This document shows, piece after piece, positions 7,312-14,044 of a DNA stretch of 16,570 nt. The DNA comes from CAZBEA01 sp964490835. GTDB lineage: Bacteria; Patescibacteriota; Microgenomatia; Levybacterales; GWA1-39-11. The DNA lies in NCBI GenBank assembly GCA_964490835.1, contig CAZBEA010000018.1:1-16570 (forward strand), read 5' to 3'. The translations under genes were made by a program, and so were the position numbers. Positions within the stretch are counted from its first letter, which is position 1. Every line of letters begins with the position of its first letter. Below the pieces are notes generated by a model. It was given only the letters and a program-made list of their open reading frames with translations. It searched no databases and had not been told where the DNA came from.

Positions 7312-8091
7312 ATGAATGAGCCCGAAGTAGGAATTCCTCAAAAAGCCTCAGAAACCAAACCTATTAACACTGAGCAAGTTCAGCAATGGATAGAAAATGG
7401 TAGGAATGAGTCTGCCGCTGTTATGTATGGCACGAGTCTCGAAAGTTTCAAAAGAATGTTGCGAGAAGGTTTTATGATGCCGATCAATCCAGCAGAAGCC
7501 AGTCATGGATTACGACATGCGATGGATTCGGGATCATTGCTCTATTATTTCTTCCCGGTTTATGAAAATCTTCAACACATAAATCCTGATCTTTGTGCTA
7601 CGTTAATTGATCGGTTTAAAGAAGGGCCAGAGGCTGAGGTGGAACCTGTAACTATGGAGCGAGTCCTGATAGAAGAAGTAAAAAAAAGCGAGGAATTCTA
7701 CAGACTCGACAATGCATTCAATAGATACTTGGTGGATCAAGGGATCCTGCCTGAGGGTGAGACAATAAGTTCAGAGGTTAGAAAAAATTTTGATAATCCA
7801 AATTATGATGTTGACGATTTTGAAGAATCGGGGGAAGACGATAGGATGTATGTTTTGCAGCAAGCCTTGAAAGATCCCAAGAAAGCAGAAATTTTAAGAA
7901 AGGCCAAAGAAAGACATGGTGTTACGCTATTTTTTGGTCAAGGTGTTTTTGATAATTCCGAAGTGCTTGATTTTTATGAAGACGAGCGAGAATTAGTGGT
8001 AGCAAGAAGCGAAGCACTTCCTCTCAGTGCGATAAGTGGGATTGTGGTACACTCGCAGCAAGAAAGAGAGGAGTTATTAGAGAACCAATGA
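7312..8091 (+). CDS. Unknown acidic protein between fic and DNA ligase, possible ART-like fold
   Basis: I do not recognise the family. The 259-residue protein is soluble-looking and acidic, with no signal peptide or membrane segment. The N-terminal third contains VMYGTSLESFKRMLREGF (residues 38-54), a pattern like the YHGT-S...I...G opening of ADP-ribosyltransferase-like and RNA 2'-phosphotransferase-like folds. The C-terminal part (LFFGQGVFD..., then ELVVARSEALPLSAISGIVV at 227-246) resembles the closing strands in which a polypeptide of this fold often ends with a P-x-x-I-x-x-I pattern. The middle (about 85-200) is helical and charged. This is a resemblance only. The start follows the fic stop by 3 bases and the stop overlaps the ligase ATG (ATGA), so it is tightly co-translated with both. 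Confidence 0.7.
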   Translation: MNEPEVGIPQKASETKPINTEQVQQWIENGRNESAAVMYGTSLESFKRMLREGFMMPINPAEASHGLRHAMDSGSLLYYFFPVYENLQHINPDLCATLIDRFKEGPEAEVEPVTMERVLIEEVKKSEEFYRLDNAFNRYLVDQGILPEGETISSEVRKNFDNPNYDVDDFEESGEDDRMYVLQQALKDPKKAEILRKAKERHGVTLFFGQGVFDNSEVLDFYEDERELVVARSEALPLSAISGIVVHSQQEREELLENQ

Positions 8092-9851
8092 CATTTTCAG
8101 AACTTTCTACACATCTTGAACAACTTGAGCGAACAACCTCGCGCAATGAAATGACGGTTTTGTTGGCAGAACTTTTTGACAAGGTATCAGCTGATGAAAT
8201 AGGACAAGTAATGTATCTTCTGCAGGGTCGAGTCGCACCTTTGTATGTCAATCTCGAATTCGGAATGGCAGATAAATATCTAATGAAAGCAATCGCTCAG
8301 GCCTTTGAAGAAGACGAGAAAGAAATAAACCAACTCTATAAAAAGACCGGGGACCTGGGAGAAGTTGCGGAGAAACTGCGGGAAAAACGCGGTAATAACA
8401 AAAGCAGTACAAGTATTAAGGACGTTTTTGAAGTTCTTATGACTGTTGCAAAGACCGAAGGTGTGGGCGCGGTTGAACGTAAAGTTACACTCGTTTCAGA
8501 TCTCCTAAGAGCGTGTGATTCGCTTTCATGCCGATTCATTGCACGAATTCCTGTCGGAAAGCTACGTCTTGGATTCTCTGACATGACAGTTCTTGATGCG
8601 CTTTCATGGATGCTCCAAGGTGATAAGTCACAGAGGGCTGTCATTGAACCAGTTTTTAACATCCGTCCGGATCTTGGATATATTGCGACAACGATAAAGA
8701 AAAAGGGAATACAGGGACTTGAGGCAGCAGATCCGGTGATATTCACACCTGTTCTTATGGCAAGAGCAGAACGACTTTCCTCAGGAGAGGAAATAATTAA
8801 TAAAATCGGAGAATGCGCAGTCGAACCTAAATTTGACGGATTTCGGCTTCAGGCACATTTTGACGGGGAAAATGTGAAGCTCTTTACGAGAAATTTGGAG
8901 GATTCGACTTTTATGTATCCTGATGTTGTCGAGGGGATTCGAAATCAAATCAATGCAAAAAGTGCAATTTTTGAGGGCGAGGCAATTGCATATAGCCCTG
9001 AGACGGGCGAATTCTCACCGTTTCAACTTACAACGCAAAGAAAAAGAAAATATGGGATTGAGCAGGCTGCCAAAGAAATTCCCCTAAAACTCATTTGTTT
9101 TGAACTGCTTTCTCTTAACGGTGAGAATTTACTCAATGAATCCTACACAAAGCGCCGCGAAAAATTGGCACAGATTATTAAAAAGGGAGACACGGTTATG
9201 CTGTCTGAGGAAAAAGTCCTCTCCGACGGAAAATCGATCGAGCTTTTCTTCGACGACGCTATTTCACGTGGGCTTGAGGGGATCTTGGCGAAGAAATTAG
9301 ACGGGCTGTATCAGGCTGGGGCCAGGGGATGGAACTGGATCAAGTTCAAGAGATCGTATTCTGCAACGCTTGATGACACTATTGATTGTGTGGTGATGGG
9401 CTATTATGTCGGGCAGGGAAAGAGGACATCTTTTGGGATCGGGGCATTTTTGATCGGAATTTATGATGAGAAAGAGGATGAGTACCGCTCAATTGCAAAA
9501 GTCGGTACGGGGCTTACGGATGAAGAATGGAAAGAACTATATGCAAGATCGGAGAAATTGAGAGCAAAAGAAAAACCACCACTATACAATGTTGATAAGA
9601 ATTTAGAACCGGATGTGTGGATTGAAGCAGAAATTGTAGTAGAGATACGGGCGGATGAAATTTCCCGCTCCCCAATTCATACGGCAGGTAGAATTATGAA
9701 GCCTTCAAAATCAGGCTCGGCATTTGATGTCGATGTGCCGGGATATGCGCTTAGATTTCCCAGGCTTGAAAAATTCCGCGATGATCGCAAAGCACAAGAT
9801 GTGACTTCTTTGAAAGAAATACAGGAAATGTATGAGATGCAGAAGAAGTAA
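8088..9851 (+). CDS. lig: ATP-dependent DNA ligase
   Basis: The 587-residue enzyme seals DNA nicks through an enzyme-AMP intermediate. It has an N-terminal helical DNA-binding domain (about 1-215), an adenylation domain and a C-terminal OB fold. Motif I is EPKFDGFR with the nucleophile Lys248. Motif III is FEGEAIAY (295-302), motif IV is EGILAKK (397-403), and motif V is WIKFK (417-421, Lys419 and Lys421). The architecture matches the archaeal and eukaryotic DNA ligase I type rather than the NAD-dependent LigA or the short accessory bacterial ATP ligases. It is the last gene of the fic operon, overlapping the preceding gene by 4 bp. Its TAA is directly followed by the stop of the convergent MGMT gene, with no base between. 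Whether LigA also exists in the genome cannot be seen. Confidence 0.95.
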   Translation: MTFSELSTHLEQLERTTSRNEMTVLLAELFDKVSADEIGQVMYLLQGRVAPLYVNLEFGMADKYLMKAIAQAFEEDEKEINQLYKKTGDLGEVAEKLREKRGNNKSSTSIKDVFEVLMTVAKTEGVGAVERKVTLVSDLLRACDSLSCRFIARIPVGKLRLGFSDMTVLDALSWMLQGDKSQRAVIEPVFNIRPDLGYIATTIKKKGIQGLEAADPVIFTPVLMARAERLSSGEEIINKIGECAVEPKFDGFRLQAHFDGENVKLFTRNLEDSTFMYPDVVEGIRNQINAKSAIFEGEAIAYSPETGEFSPFQLTTQRKRKYGIEQAAKEIPLKLICFELLSLNGENLLNESYTKRREKLAQIIKKGDTVMLSEEKVLSDGKSIELFFDDAISRGLEGILAKKLDGLYQAGARGWNWIKFKRSYSATLDDTIDCVVMGYYVGQGKRTSFGIGAFLIGIYDEKEDEYRSIAKVGTGLTDEEWKELYARSEKLRAKEKPPLYNVDKNLEPDVWIEAEIVVEIRADEISRSPIHTAGRIMKPSKSGSAFDVDVPGYALRFPRLEKFRDDRKAQDVTSLKEIQEMYEMQKK

Positions 9852-10154
9852 CTAGAGTTTGAATAAATGATTTTTTAAGTCTACGTGATGATCATCAATA
9901 AATTTCACCCCTTCTGCCTCGAGTAGTTTTTTTTGAATCCCCGGTCCTCCGAATGCAAATCCAGGTGCGACACGTCCGTCGCGGTTCACGACCCTGTGAC
10001 AGGGGTTGTCGTCATTGTCAGGATTGAGATGCAGGGCTGTTCCGACTACACGAGGTGACATTCCAAGTACCCTGGCAATTTCGCCGTATGTCGTAACTTT
10101 TCCTTTCGGGACTGTTCGTAATAGTGAATACACTTTTTCCTGGTATGGTTTCAT
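9852..10154 (-). CDS. Methylated-DNA-protein cysteine methyltransferase domain protein (MGMT/Ogt core)
   Basis: The 100-residue protein consists only of the C-terminal DNA-binding and catalytic domain of O6-alkylguanine-DNA alkyltransferases. It has VYSLLRTVPKGKVTTYGEIAR, a helix-turn-helix with the arginine finger (SPRVVGTAL) and the active-site motif PCHRVV with Cys52. Because the cysteine is kept, it is not an alkyltransferase-like (ATL) protein, in which this residue is replaced, usually by Trp. The N-terminal domain of Ada/Ogt proteins is missing, as in other compact members. The start ATG 10154 overlaps the stop of the upstream membrane-protein gene by 4 bp. It probably works with the adjacent ligase and other repair genes only in a general sense. 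Confidence 0.9.
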   Translation of the reverse strand: MKPYQEKVYSLLRTVPKGKVTTYGEIARVLGMSPRVVGTALHLNPDNDDNPCHRVVNRDGRVAPGFAFGGPGIQKKLLEAEGVKFIDDHHVDLKNHLFKL

Positions 10155-10681
10155 AGCATGTTTCCGATCAGCGCAACTATATAAAATCTTAAAACCCTTC
10201 CGATAAAGACATACACTAAAAATTTCTTAATCGGGTATTTGGCAAATCCCGCCAGTATCCCGAGTCCGTCAAAAAATGGGTTTGGAATGATCGAGAAAAG
10301 CAAAATTATAATAACACCGTATTTTTCCAATGTAAAATGGAGCAGTCCATACAAGATTTTTCGCTTTTCAAATTCGGTTGCTTTATCGGCTGAATATCCG
10401 ATGAGATAGCCTGTCGCATCACCAATTGTTGAACCGATCGCAGCAAAAAGCCCGACTAAAAGAGGATTGTAATATCCGCCCGCAACGCCGATTGAAAAAA
10501 TTGCGGGGGAGGGCACAAAGACCGTAACGCTCCCAAAAAAAGCGGTGAGGAGGACCCCCAAAAGACCGAGCGCTTGGAATCGCTCGTAATCAATTTTGAT
10601 AACAAATGGGAGGATTACAAAAAGAGATGAAATAACGAGGGTTGCAATAAAAAAATACTTATTTCGCGTGAGTTTTTGCAT
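10151..10681 (-). CDS. VTT/DedA-family (YqaA-like) membrane protein
   Basis: This 176-residue polytopic inner-membrane protein has hydrophobic segments near residues 9-29, 37-56, 59-96, 122-146 and 153-173. The family core is visible in VPSPAIFSIGVAGGYYNPL, GSTIGDATGYLIGY (83-96) and the later SIIPNPFFDGLGILAGF...GRVLRF block (130-166). Such proteins are linked to lipid flipping or membrane homeostasis; the actual substrate here is unknown. It is a short member of the family. Its start overlaps the preceding gene by 23 bp, and its stop overlaps the MGMT start by 4 bp, so the three genes form one operon. Confidence 0.88.
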   Translation of the reverse strand: MQKLTRNKYFFIATLVISSLFVILPFVIKIDYERFQALGLLGVLLTAFFGSVTVFVPSPAIFSIGVAGGYYNPLLVGLFAAIGSTIGDATGYLIGYSADKATEFEKRKILYGLLHFTLEKYGVIIILLFSIIPNPFFDGLGILAGFAKYPIKKFLVYVFIGRVLRFYIVALIGNML

Positions 10682-10940
10682 CTTCTTTTAGCTGTTTTAA
10701 TTTCCACATAAAAAGAGCGCCTTTTTTATCGACTTTTGCATCCTTGGTGTACGATAATGCGCGTTCAAGAAGTGATCTGTGTGTGGTTTTGGCAAGTTTT
10801 ATGTAAAGCGCTTTATGGCTGTAGTCGTTGAGTTGTTCTGCCAAGTATATGCCATACGATTGGAATTCGCGGCTGATGTATTTGTCTTCTGTCGGATTGA
10901 ATTTAATGAGGATGTCGGTGAGTTTTTGAGGATCTGACAT
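10659..10940 (-). CDS. Small conserved-looking protein of unknown function
   Basis: The family is not recognised. The 93-residue product (from ATG 10940, MSDPQKLTDILIKF) is soluble, helical and Lys-rich, with TEDKYISREFQSYGIYLAEQLNDYSHKALYIKLAKTTHR... in two short runs that suggest a helical bundle. It lacks cysteines and membrane segments. A longer start at 10949 would begin immediately after the -10 box and would not be in the transcript, so ATG 10940 is preferred. It is the first gene of the operon with the VTT membrane protein and MGMT. The 23-bp overlap with the next gene is unusually long. Confidence 0.75.
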   Translation of the reverse strand: MSDPQKLTDILIKFNPTEDKYISREFQSYGIYLAEQLNDYSHKALYIKLAKTTHRSLLERALSYTKDAKVDKKGALFMWKLKQLKEDAKTHAK

Positions 10941-10949
10941 GACTACCAT

Positions 10950-10958
10950 ATTATACCA
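10950..10958 (-). promoter_or_regulatory. Extended -10 promoter of the small protein-VTT-MGMT operon
   Basis: On the minus strand TGGTATAAT (10958-10950) is a perfect extended -10 element. It ends 9 bp before ATG 10940, predicting a leader of about 2 bases. There is no strong -35 box. Confidence 0.6.
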
Positions 10959-11012
10959 GGTGGATTTTTAATTCACCCGATGTTGCCTTACGGGATCGAA
11001 ACTAATTTATCA

Positions 11013-11041
11013 TTGAACCGGAGTCGGAGTTCTGTTTTAAT
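11013..11041 (+). promoter_or_regulatory. Promoter of the endonuclease Q-like gene
   Basis: TTGAAC (11013-11018), a 17-bp spacer and TTTAAT (11036-11041) end 9 bp before ATG 11051. The predicted leader is 0-3 bases, so again there is no room for a ribosome site. Confidence 0.55.
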
Positions 11042-11050
11042 AACGTTCAT

Positions 11051-12439
11051 ATGGACCTTGTGCTTGATCTTCATCTTCATTCTCGTTTTTCTCGTGCAGT
11101 CTCACAAAAAATGAATTTAACCAATATGTACTTGTGGGGAAGGAAAAAAGGTCTTAACGTTCTATCTGTTTCAGACTTTACCCATCCTTTGTGGTATCGC
11201 GAAGCGCAGTCGCTTCTTGAGGAAGTTCGGCCCGGAATTTATCGACATAAAAATGAAGAAGCACTCGAGAGGGATTTGGGAGAGGCAGGCGCTTTTTCTT
11301 CACTCGGACCATATTTTATGTTATCGGTTGAAGTTTCAAGTATTTATACTGAAAACGGAACCTCGCACAGGATTCATAATCTCATTTTCGCGCCTAATTT
11401 TGAGGTTGCTGCTCAAATTAATAAAGAATTTACTAAATTAGGGTTCAATCTCTCCTCAGACGGAAGGCCGATTTTCGGTCTTTCGGCACGAAATTTGGCA
11501 GAGTTGCTTTTTGGAATTGATAAAAAAATAGCAATTATCCCGTGTCATGCATGGACACCGTGGTTTTCGCTGTACGGTTCTCGCTCCGGGTATGATGCGA
11601 TCGCCGATTGTTTTGGCGATTACACAAAGTACATTTTTGCCGTAGAAACGGGTCTTTCCTCAGACCCTTCGAATAATTGGCGCATAGCAGAACTTGATAC
11701 CCGAAGCATAGTGTCATTTTCTGACGCCCACTCGATGCAAAAGATGGGGCGCGAGGCGACAGTCCTTCAAAAGGTCGATCCAAAAGACAAAAAAATCTCG
11801 CTTGACGATCTCTCGTACGACAATATTTTAAATGGGATGGTGCGTGGAAAGGAGCGTGTTTTTAAAATCGGATACACAATCGAATTCTGGCCGGAAGAGG
11901 GAAAATATCACTACACGGGGCATAGAAATTGTGGAATTTCATACTCACCCGAAGAGGATCGAACAAAAGGAACAGTGTGCCCTGTTTGTGGGCGTGATTT
12001 GACGGTCGGGGTGATGCACCGGGTCGAGGAGTTGGCAGCACGAGAAGAAGGAAATTTTACATTTAAAGAAGACCAAAATGGGGTCGTATGGGTCTTGGAT
12101 AAAGAAGGAAAAAGACCCCCGTTTGTCTCAATGGTGCCTCTTCTTGAGATACTTGCCGAGGCAAATGGAACTTCAACCGGAAGTATAAGGGTTGAGGGGA
12201 TGTTTGATAATCTTGTTTCAAGATTCGGAAATGAGCATGAAATTTTACTGAGAACCCCACTTGAGAAAATTCGTGAGGTTGGAGGGAGAAGAGTGGAGGA
12301 GGCCATAGACAAAGTTCGTCACCGTAATATTTCAATAAATCCGGGGTTTGACGGGGAATACGGAAAAGTAACGATTTGGAATGAGACCGAAGATGAAGAA
12401 AAAAATGCCGACGAAACACAGATGGGTTTGGGTTTCTAG
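11051..12439 (+). CDS. Endonuclease Q-like PHP-domain nuclease
   Basis: The 462-residue protein belongs to the PHP family often mis-labelled as UvrD-like helicase and related to archaeal endonuclease Q, which cuts DNA 5' of uracil, hypoxanthine or abasic sites. The N-terminal PHP metal site is seen in LDLHLHSRFSRA (Asp6, His8, His10), SVSDFTHP (Asp42, His45), Glu94 in SVEVSS, CHAWTPW (His166), AVETGLSSD and SFSDAHS (Asp225, His227). A zinc module follows: GHRNCG...CPVCGRDLTVGVMHRV, with Cys294, Cys310 and Cys313 and possibly His291. The C-terminal region has LEKIREVGGRRVEEAI, which resembles a DNA-binding helical element. No helicase motif is present. It is a single-gene transcript from a divergent promoter region. 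The biochemical activity is inferred from the family. Confidence 0.85.
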   Translation: MDLVLDLHLHSRFSRAVSQKMNLTNMYLWGRKKGLNVLSVSDFTHPLWYREAQSLLEEVRPGIYRHKNEEALERDLGEAGAFSSLGPYFMLSVEVSSIYTENGTSHRIHNLIFAPNFEVAAQINKEFTKLGFNLSSDGRPIFGLSARNLAELLFGIDKKIAIIPCHAWTPWFSLYGSRSGYDAIADCFGDYTKYIFAVETGLSSDPSNNWRIAELDTRSIVSFSDAHSMQKMGREATVLQKVDPKDKKISLDDLSYDNILNGMVRGKERVFKIGYTIEFWPEEGKYHYTGHRNCGISYSPEEDRTKGTVCPVCGRDLTVGVMHRVEELAAREEGNFTFKEDQNGVVWVLDKEGKRPPFVSMVPLLEILAEANGTSTGSIRVEGMFDNLVSRFGNEHEILLRTPLEKIREVGGRRVEEAIDKVRHRNISINPGFDGEYGKVTIWNETEDEEKNADETQMGLGF

Positions 12440-12457
12440 CCTCAAAAAGATGATATA

Positions 12458-12487
12458 TTGACACGCCTCTTAGGCGATGTGTATACT
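12458..12487 (+). promoter_or_regulatory. Consensus promoter of trxA
   Basis: TTGACA (12458-12463) and TATACT (12482-12487) are 18 bp apart. The -10 box ends 12 bp before ATG 12500, leaving a leader of about 5 bases. The -35 and -10 hexamers are identical to those of the dsbA promoter, so the two thiol-redox genes may be expressed similarly. Confidence 0.75.
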
Positions 12488-12499
12488 GATCCTCACCCT

Positions 12500-12817
12500 A
12501 TGTCACTAACAGTTACAGATTCCACATTCGAACAAGAAGTATTAAAGTCGGATATTCCGGTTGTCGTTGATTTTTGGGCGGAATGGTGTCAACCATGCCG
12601 AATGGTATCACCAGTTATTGACGAGCTCGCAGAAGAATACAAAGGAAAAGTAAAAGTAGGCAAAATAAATGTAGATGAAAATAACGCCGTTGCTTCACAA
12701 TTCGGAATTATGTCTATTCCAACTGTCATGATTTTCAAAAATGGAACGCCTGACAAGACACTTGTTGGAGTTCAATCCAAAGATACATATAAAAACGCTA
12801 TTGACGGTTCTTTGTAA
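12500..12817 (+). CDS. trxA: Thioredoxin with a WCQPC active site
   Basis: This 105-residue cytosolic dithiol reductant has the complete thioredoxin fold. The active site is WAEWCQPCRM with Cys30 and Cys33, the buried Asp is in VVDFWAEW, and the cis-proline is Pro74 in SIPT, followed by VMIFKNG. The usual active site is WCGPC; Gln replaces Gly here, which may shift the redox potential or partner choice. ATG 12500 is chosen because it lies just after the promoter and gives the normal length; an upstream frame to 12458 would overlap the promoter. trxB follows 38 bp downstream under its own -10 box. Confidence 0.96.
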   Translation: MSLTVTDSTFEQEVLKSDIPVVVDFWAEWCQPCRMVSPVIDELAEEYKGKVKVGKINVDENNAVASQFGIMSIPTVMIFKNGTPDKTLVGVQSKDTYKNAIDGSL

Positions 12818-12843
12818 TCTGTCGCCCAACATCTCGCACATAG

Positions 12844-12849
12844 TATAAT
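12844..12849 (+). promoter_or_regulatory. -10 box of trxB, leaderless geometry
   Basis: A perfect TATAAT ends 6 bp before ATG 12856, so the transcript should begin at the start codon. No clear -35 box is present, so trxB may also be reached by read-through from trxA. Confidence 0.5.
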
Positions 12850-12855
12850 TCTCAT

Positions 12856-13779
12856 ATGAACAATCAATTTGACGTCATTATAGTAGGTTCAGGCCCGGCA
12901 GGGCTCACTGCAGCAATTTATACTTCACGTGCAGCTCTTAAAACCCTTGTTATCGCAGGTAAAACGTGGGGAGGGCAGCTAATGCTCACCTCAGATGTCG
13001 AAAATTTCCCCGGATTTCCCGAAGGCATCATGGGACCGGAATTGATGATGAAAATGAGAAAACAAGCGGAGCGGTTTGGGGTGACCTTTGTCGATAGTGA
13101 TGCTGAACCTGTTGATCTAAGCGACGCAAAAAGTCCATTCTCAATAACAACCAACGGTGAGACATATACCGGAAAGGCGCTTCTGATCGCAACGGGAGAA
13201 AATTCGAAAACGCTTGGTGTCAAAGGTGAGAAAGAATTGACAGGTCGAGGAATTTCGTATTGTGCAACGTGTGACGGCGCTTTTTTCAGAAATAAAAAGG
13301 TGATAGTCGTCGGCGGAGGAGACAGTGCGATGGAAGAGGCAAATTTCCTCACAAAATTTGCAGATGTTACACTTATTCACCGAAGCGAGAATTTCCGGGC
13401 ATCGCAAATCATGGTCGATAGGGTCAAAAAGAACCCTAAAATCACAATGAAGCTGAATTCTCAAATAGTTGAGGTTGTGGGTGAGAATAAAGTAGAAAAG
13501 GTAATTCTGGAAGATACTATCACACACGAAAAATCAGAATTTCCAATTGATGGGGTATTCGTTGCAATCGGACACACGCCAAATTCCTCAGTCTTTAAAG
13601 GAATTCAGCTGAGTGACAAAGGATACGTAAGCGCGATAGAGCGAGTGAGGACAAATGTTGAGGGTGTTTTTGTATCAGGAGACGTTCAAGATGACAGATA
13701 CCGCCAGGCTGTGACTGCTGCCGGCTTTGGGTGCATGGCAGCGCTCGAAATGCAGTGGTGGCTCGTGGAAAAAGCTTGA
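12856..13779 (+). CDS. trxB: Thioredoxin-disulfide reductase
   Basis: The 307-residue low-molecular-weight flavoenzyme transfers electrons from NAD(P)H through FAD to thioredoxin. The FAD-binding motif is GSGPAG (residues 11-16), the redox motif is CATCDG (Cys136, Cys139), the pyridine-nucleotide motif is GGGDSA (153-158), and the C-terminal FAD motif is VFVSGDVQD. HRSENFRA lies where NADPH-using enzymes have HRR..R; one of the usual arginines is Ser here, so coenzyme preference is uncertain. It should reduce the TrxA encoded just upstream. The stop is TGA, showing that TGA is not recoded in this genome. Confidence 0.96.
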   Translation: MNNQFDVIIVGSGPAGLTAAIYTSRAALKTLVIAGKTWGGQLMLTSDVENFPGFPEGIMGPELMMKMRKQAERFGVTFVDSDAEPVDLSDAKSPFSITTNGETYTGKALLIATGENSKTLGVKGEKELTGRGISYCATCDGAFFRNKKVIVVGGGDSAMEEANFLTKFADVTLIHRSENFRASQIMVDRVKKNPKITMKLNSQIVEVVGENKVEKVILEDTITHEKSEFPIDGVFVAIGHTPNSSVFKGIQLSDKGYVSAIERVRTNVEGVFVSGDVQDDRYRQAVTAAGFGCMAALEMQWWLVEKA

Positions 13780-13801
13780 TTTGTAGATCTCTTTTTTCAC
13801 C

Positions 13802-13830
13802 TTGACACAAGATCAGACTTCGAGTACAAT
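13802..13830 (+). promoter_or_regulatory. Consensus promoter of the tRNA-Ala/23S rRNA unit
   Basis: TTGACA (13802-13807), a 17-bp spacer and TACAAT (13825-13830) form one of the best promoter matches in the window. Transcription should begin near 13837, about 208 bp before tRNA-Ala. No other gene lies between, so this is the best candidate for the rRNA promoter, unless it drives only the short leader ending at the hairpin at 13892. Confidence 0.7.
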
Positions 13831-13891
13831 AGTCCATACCTTTCAGGAGGAAAACGAACCGATATTTATGCGTCAAAATTCAACAAGAACT

Positions 13892-13918
13892 TAAAAAGCT
13901 TATAACTTAGGCTTTTTA
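13892..13918 (+). terminator. AT-rich hairpin in the rRNA leader, terminator-like
   Basis: TAAAAAGC (13892-13899) and GCTTTTTA (13911-13918) form a perfect 8-bp stem with an 11-base loop. The T-run is part of the stem, so it is a weak candidate terminator or a leader structure. Confidence 0.35.
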
Positions 13919-13954
13919 CCACGCGCAAACTTCATTTGTTTTCTTCTCTACGGG

Positions 13955-13962
13955 TTTAACAA
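13955..13962 (+). promoter_or_regulatory. boxA-like antitermination element
   Basis: TTTAACAA matches the core of bacterial rRNA boxA (CTTTAACAA) and lies in the leader of the rRNA transcript, where Nus-factor antitermination sites are normally found. The short match can occur by chance. Confidence 0.35.
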
Positions 13963-14044
13963 ACTAATTTTCTGGACCGTGCTCGCCAAAGCTGGTGTTT
14001 TGAATTAATGGGTCATTCTGTTCATGGGAGCAGGTTGTCGAAAC

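Larger units (their letters stand above)
13831..14044 (+). other. Leader region between promoter and tRNA-Ala
   Basis: This stretch holds no recognisable gene. It contains a perfect AGGAGG (13845-13850), a tiny frame from ATG 13868 to TAA 13892-13894 (MRQNSTRT), a weak terminator-like hairpin (13892-13918), a TTTAACAA element resembling boxA, and an imperfect hairpin CGCCA/TGGTG near 13985-13998. It does not contain the conserved 3' end of 16S rRNA. It is probably rRNA leader sequence with antitermination or processing signals. Confidence 0.5.

Noticed and set aside
13831..14044. Remnant of 16S rRNA before tRNA-Ala
   Set aside because: The conserved 16S 3' end with its anti-Shine-Dalgarno was looked for and is not present.
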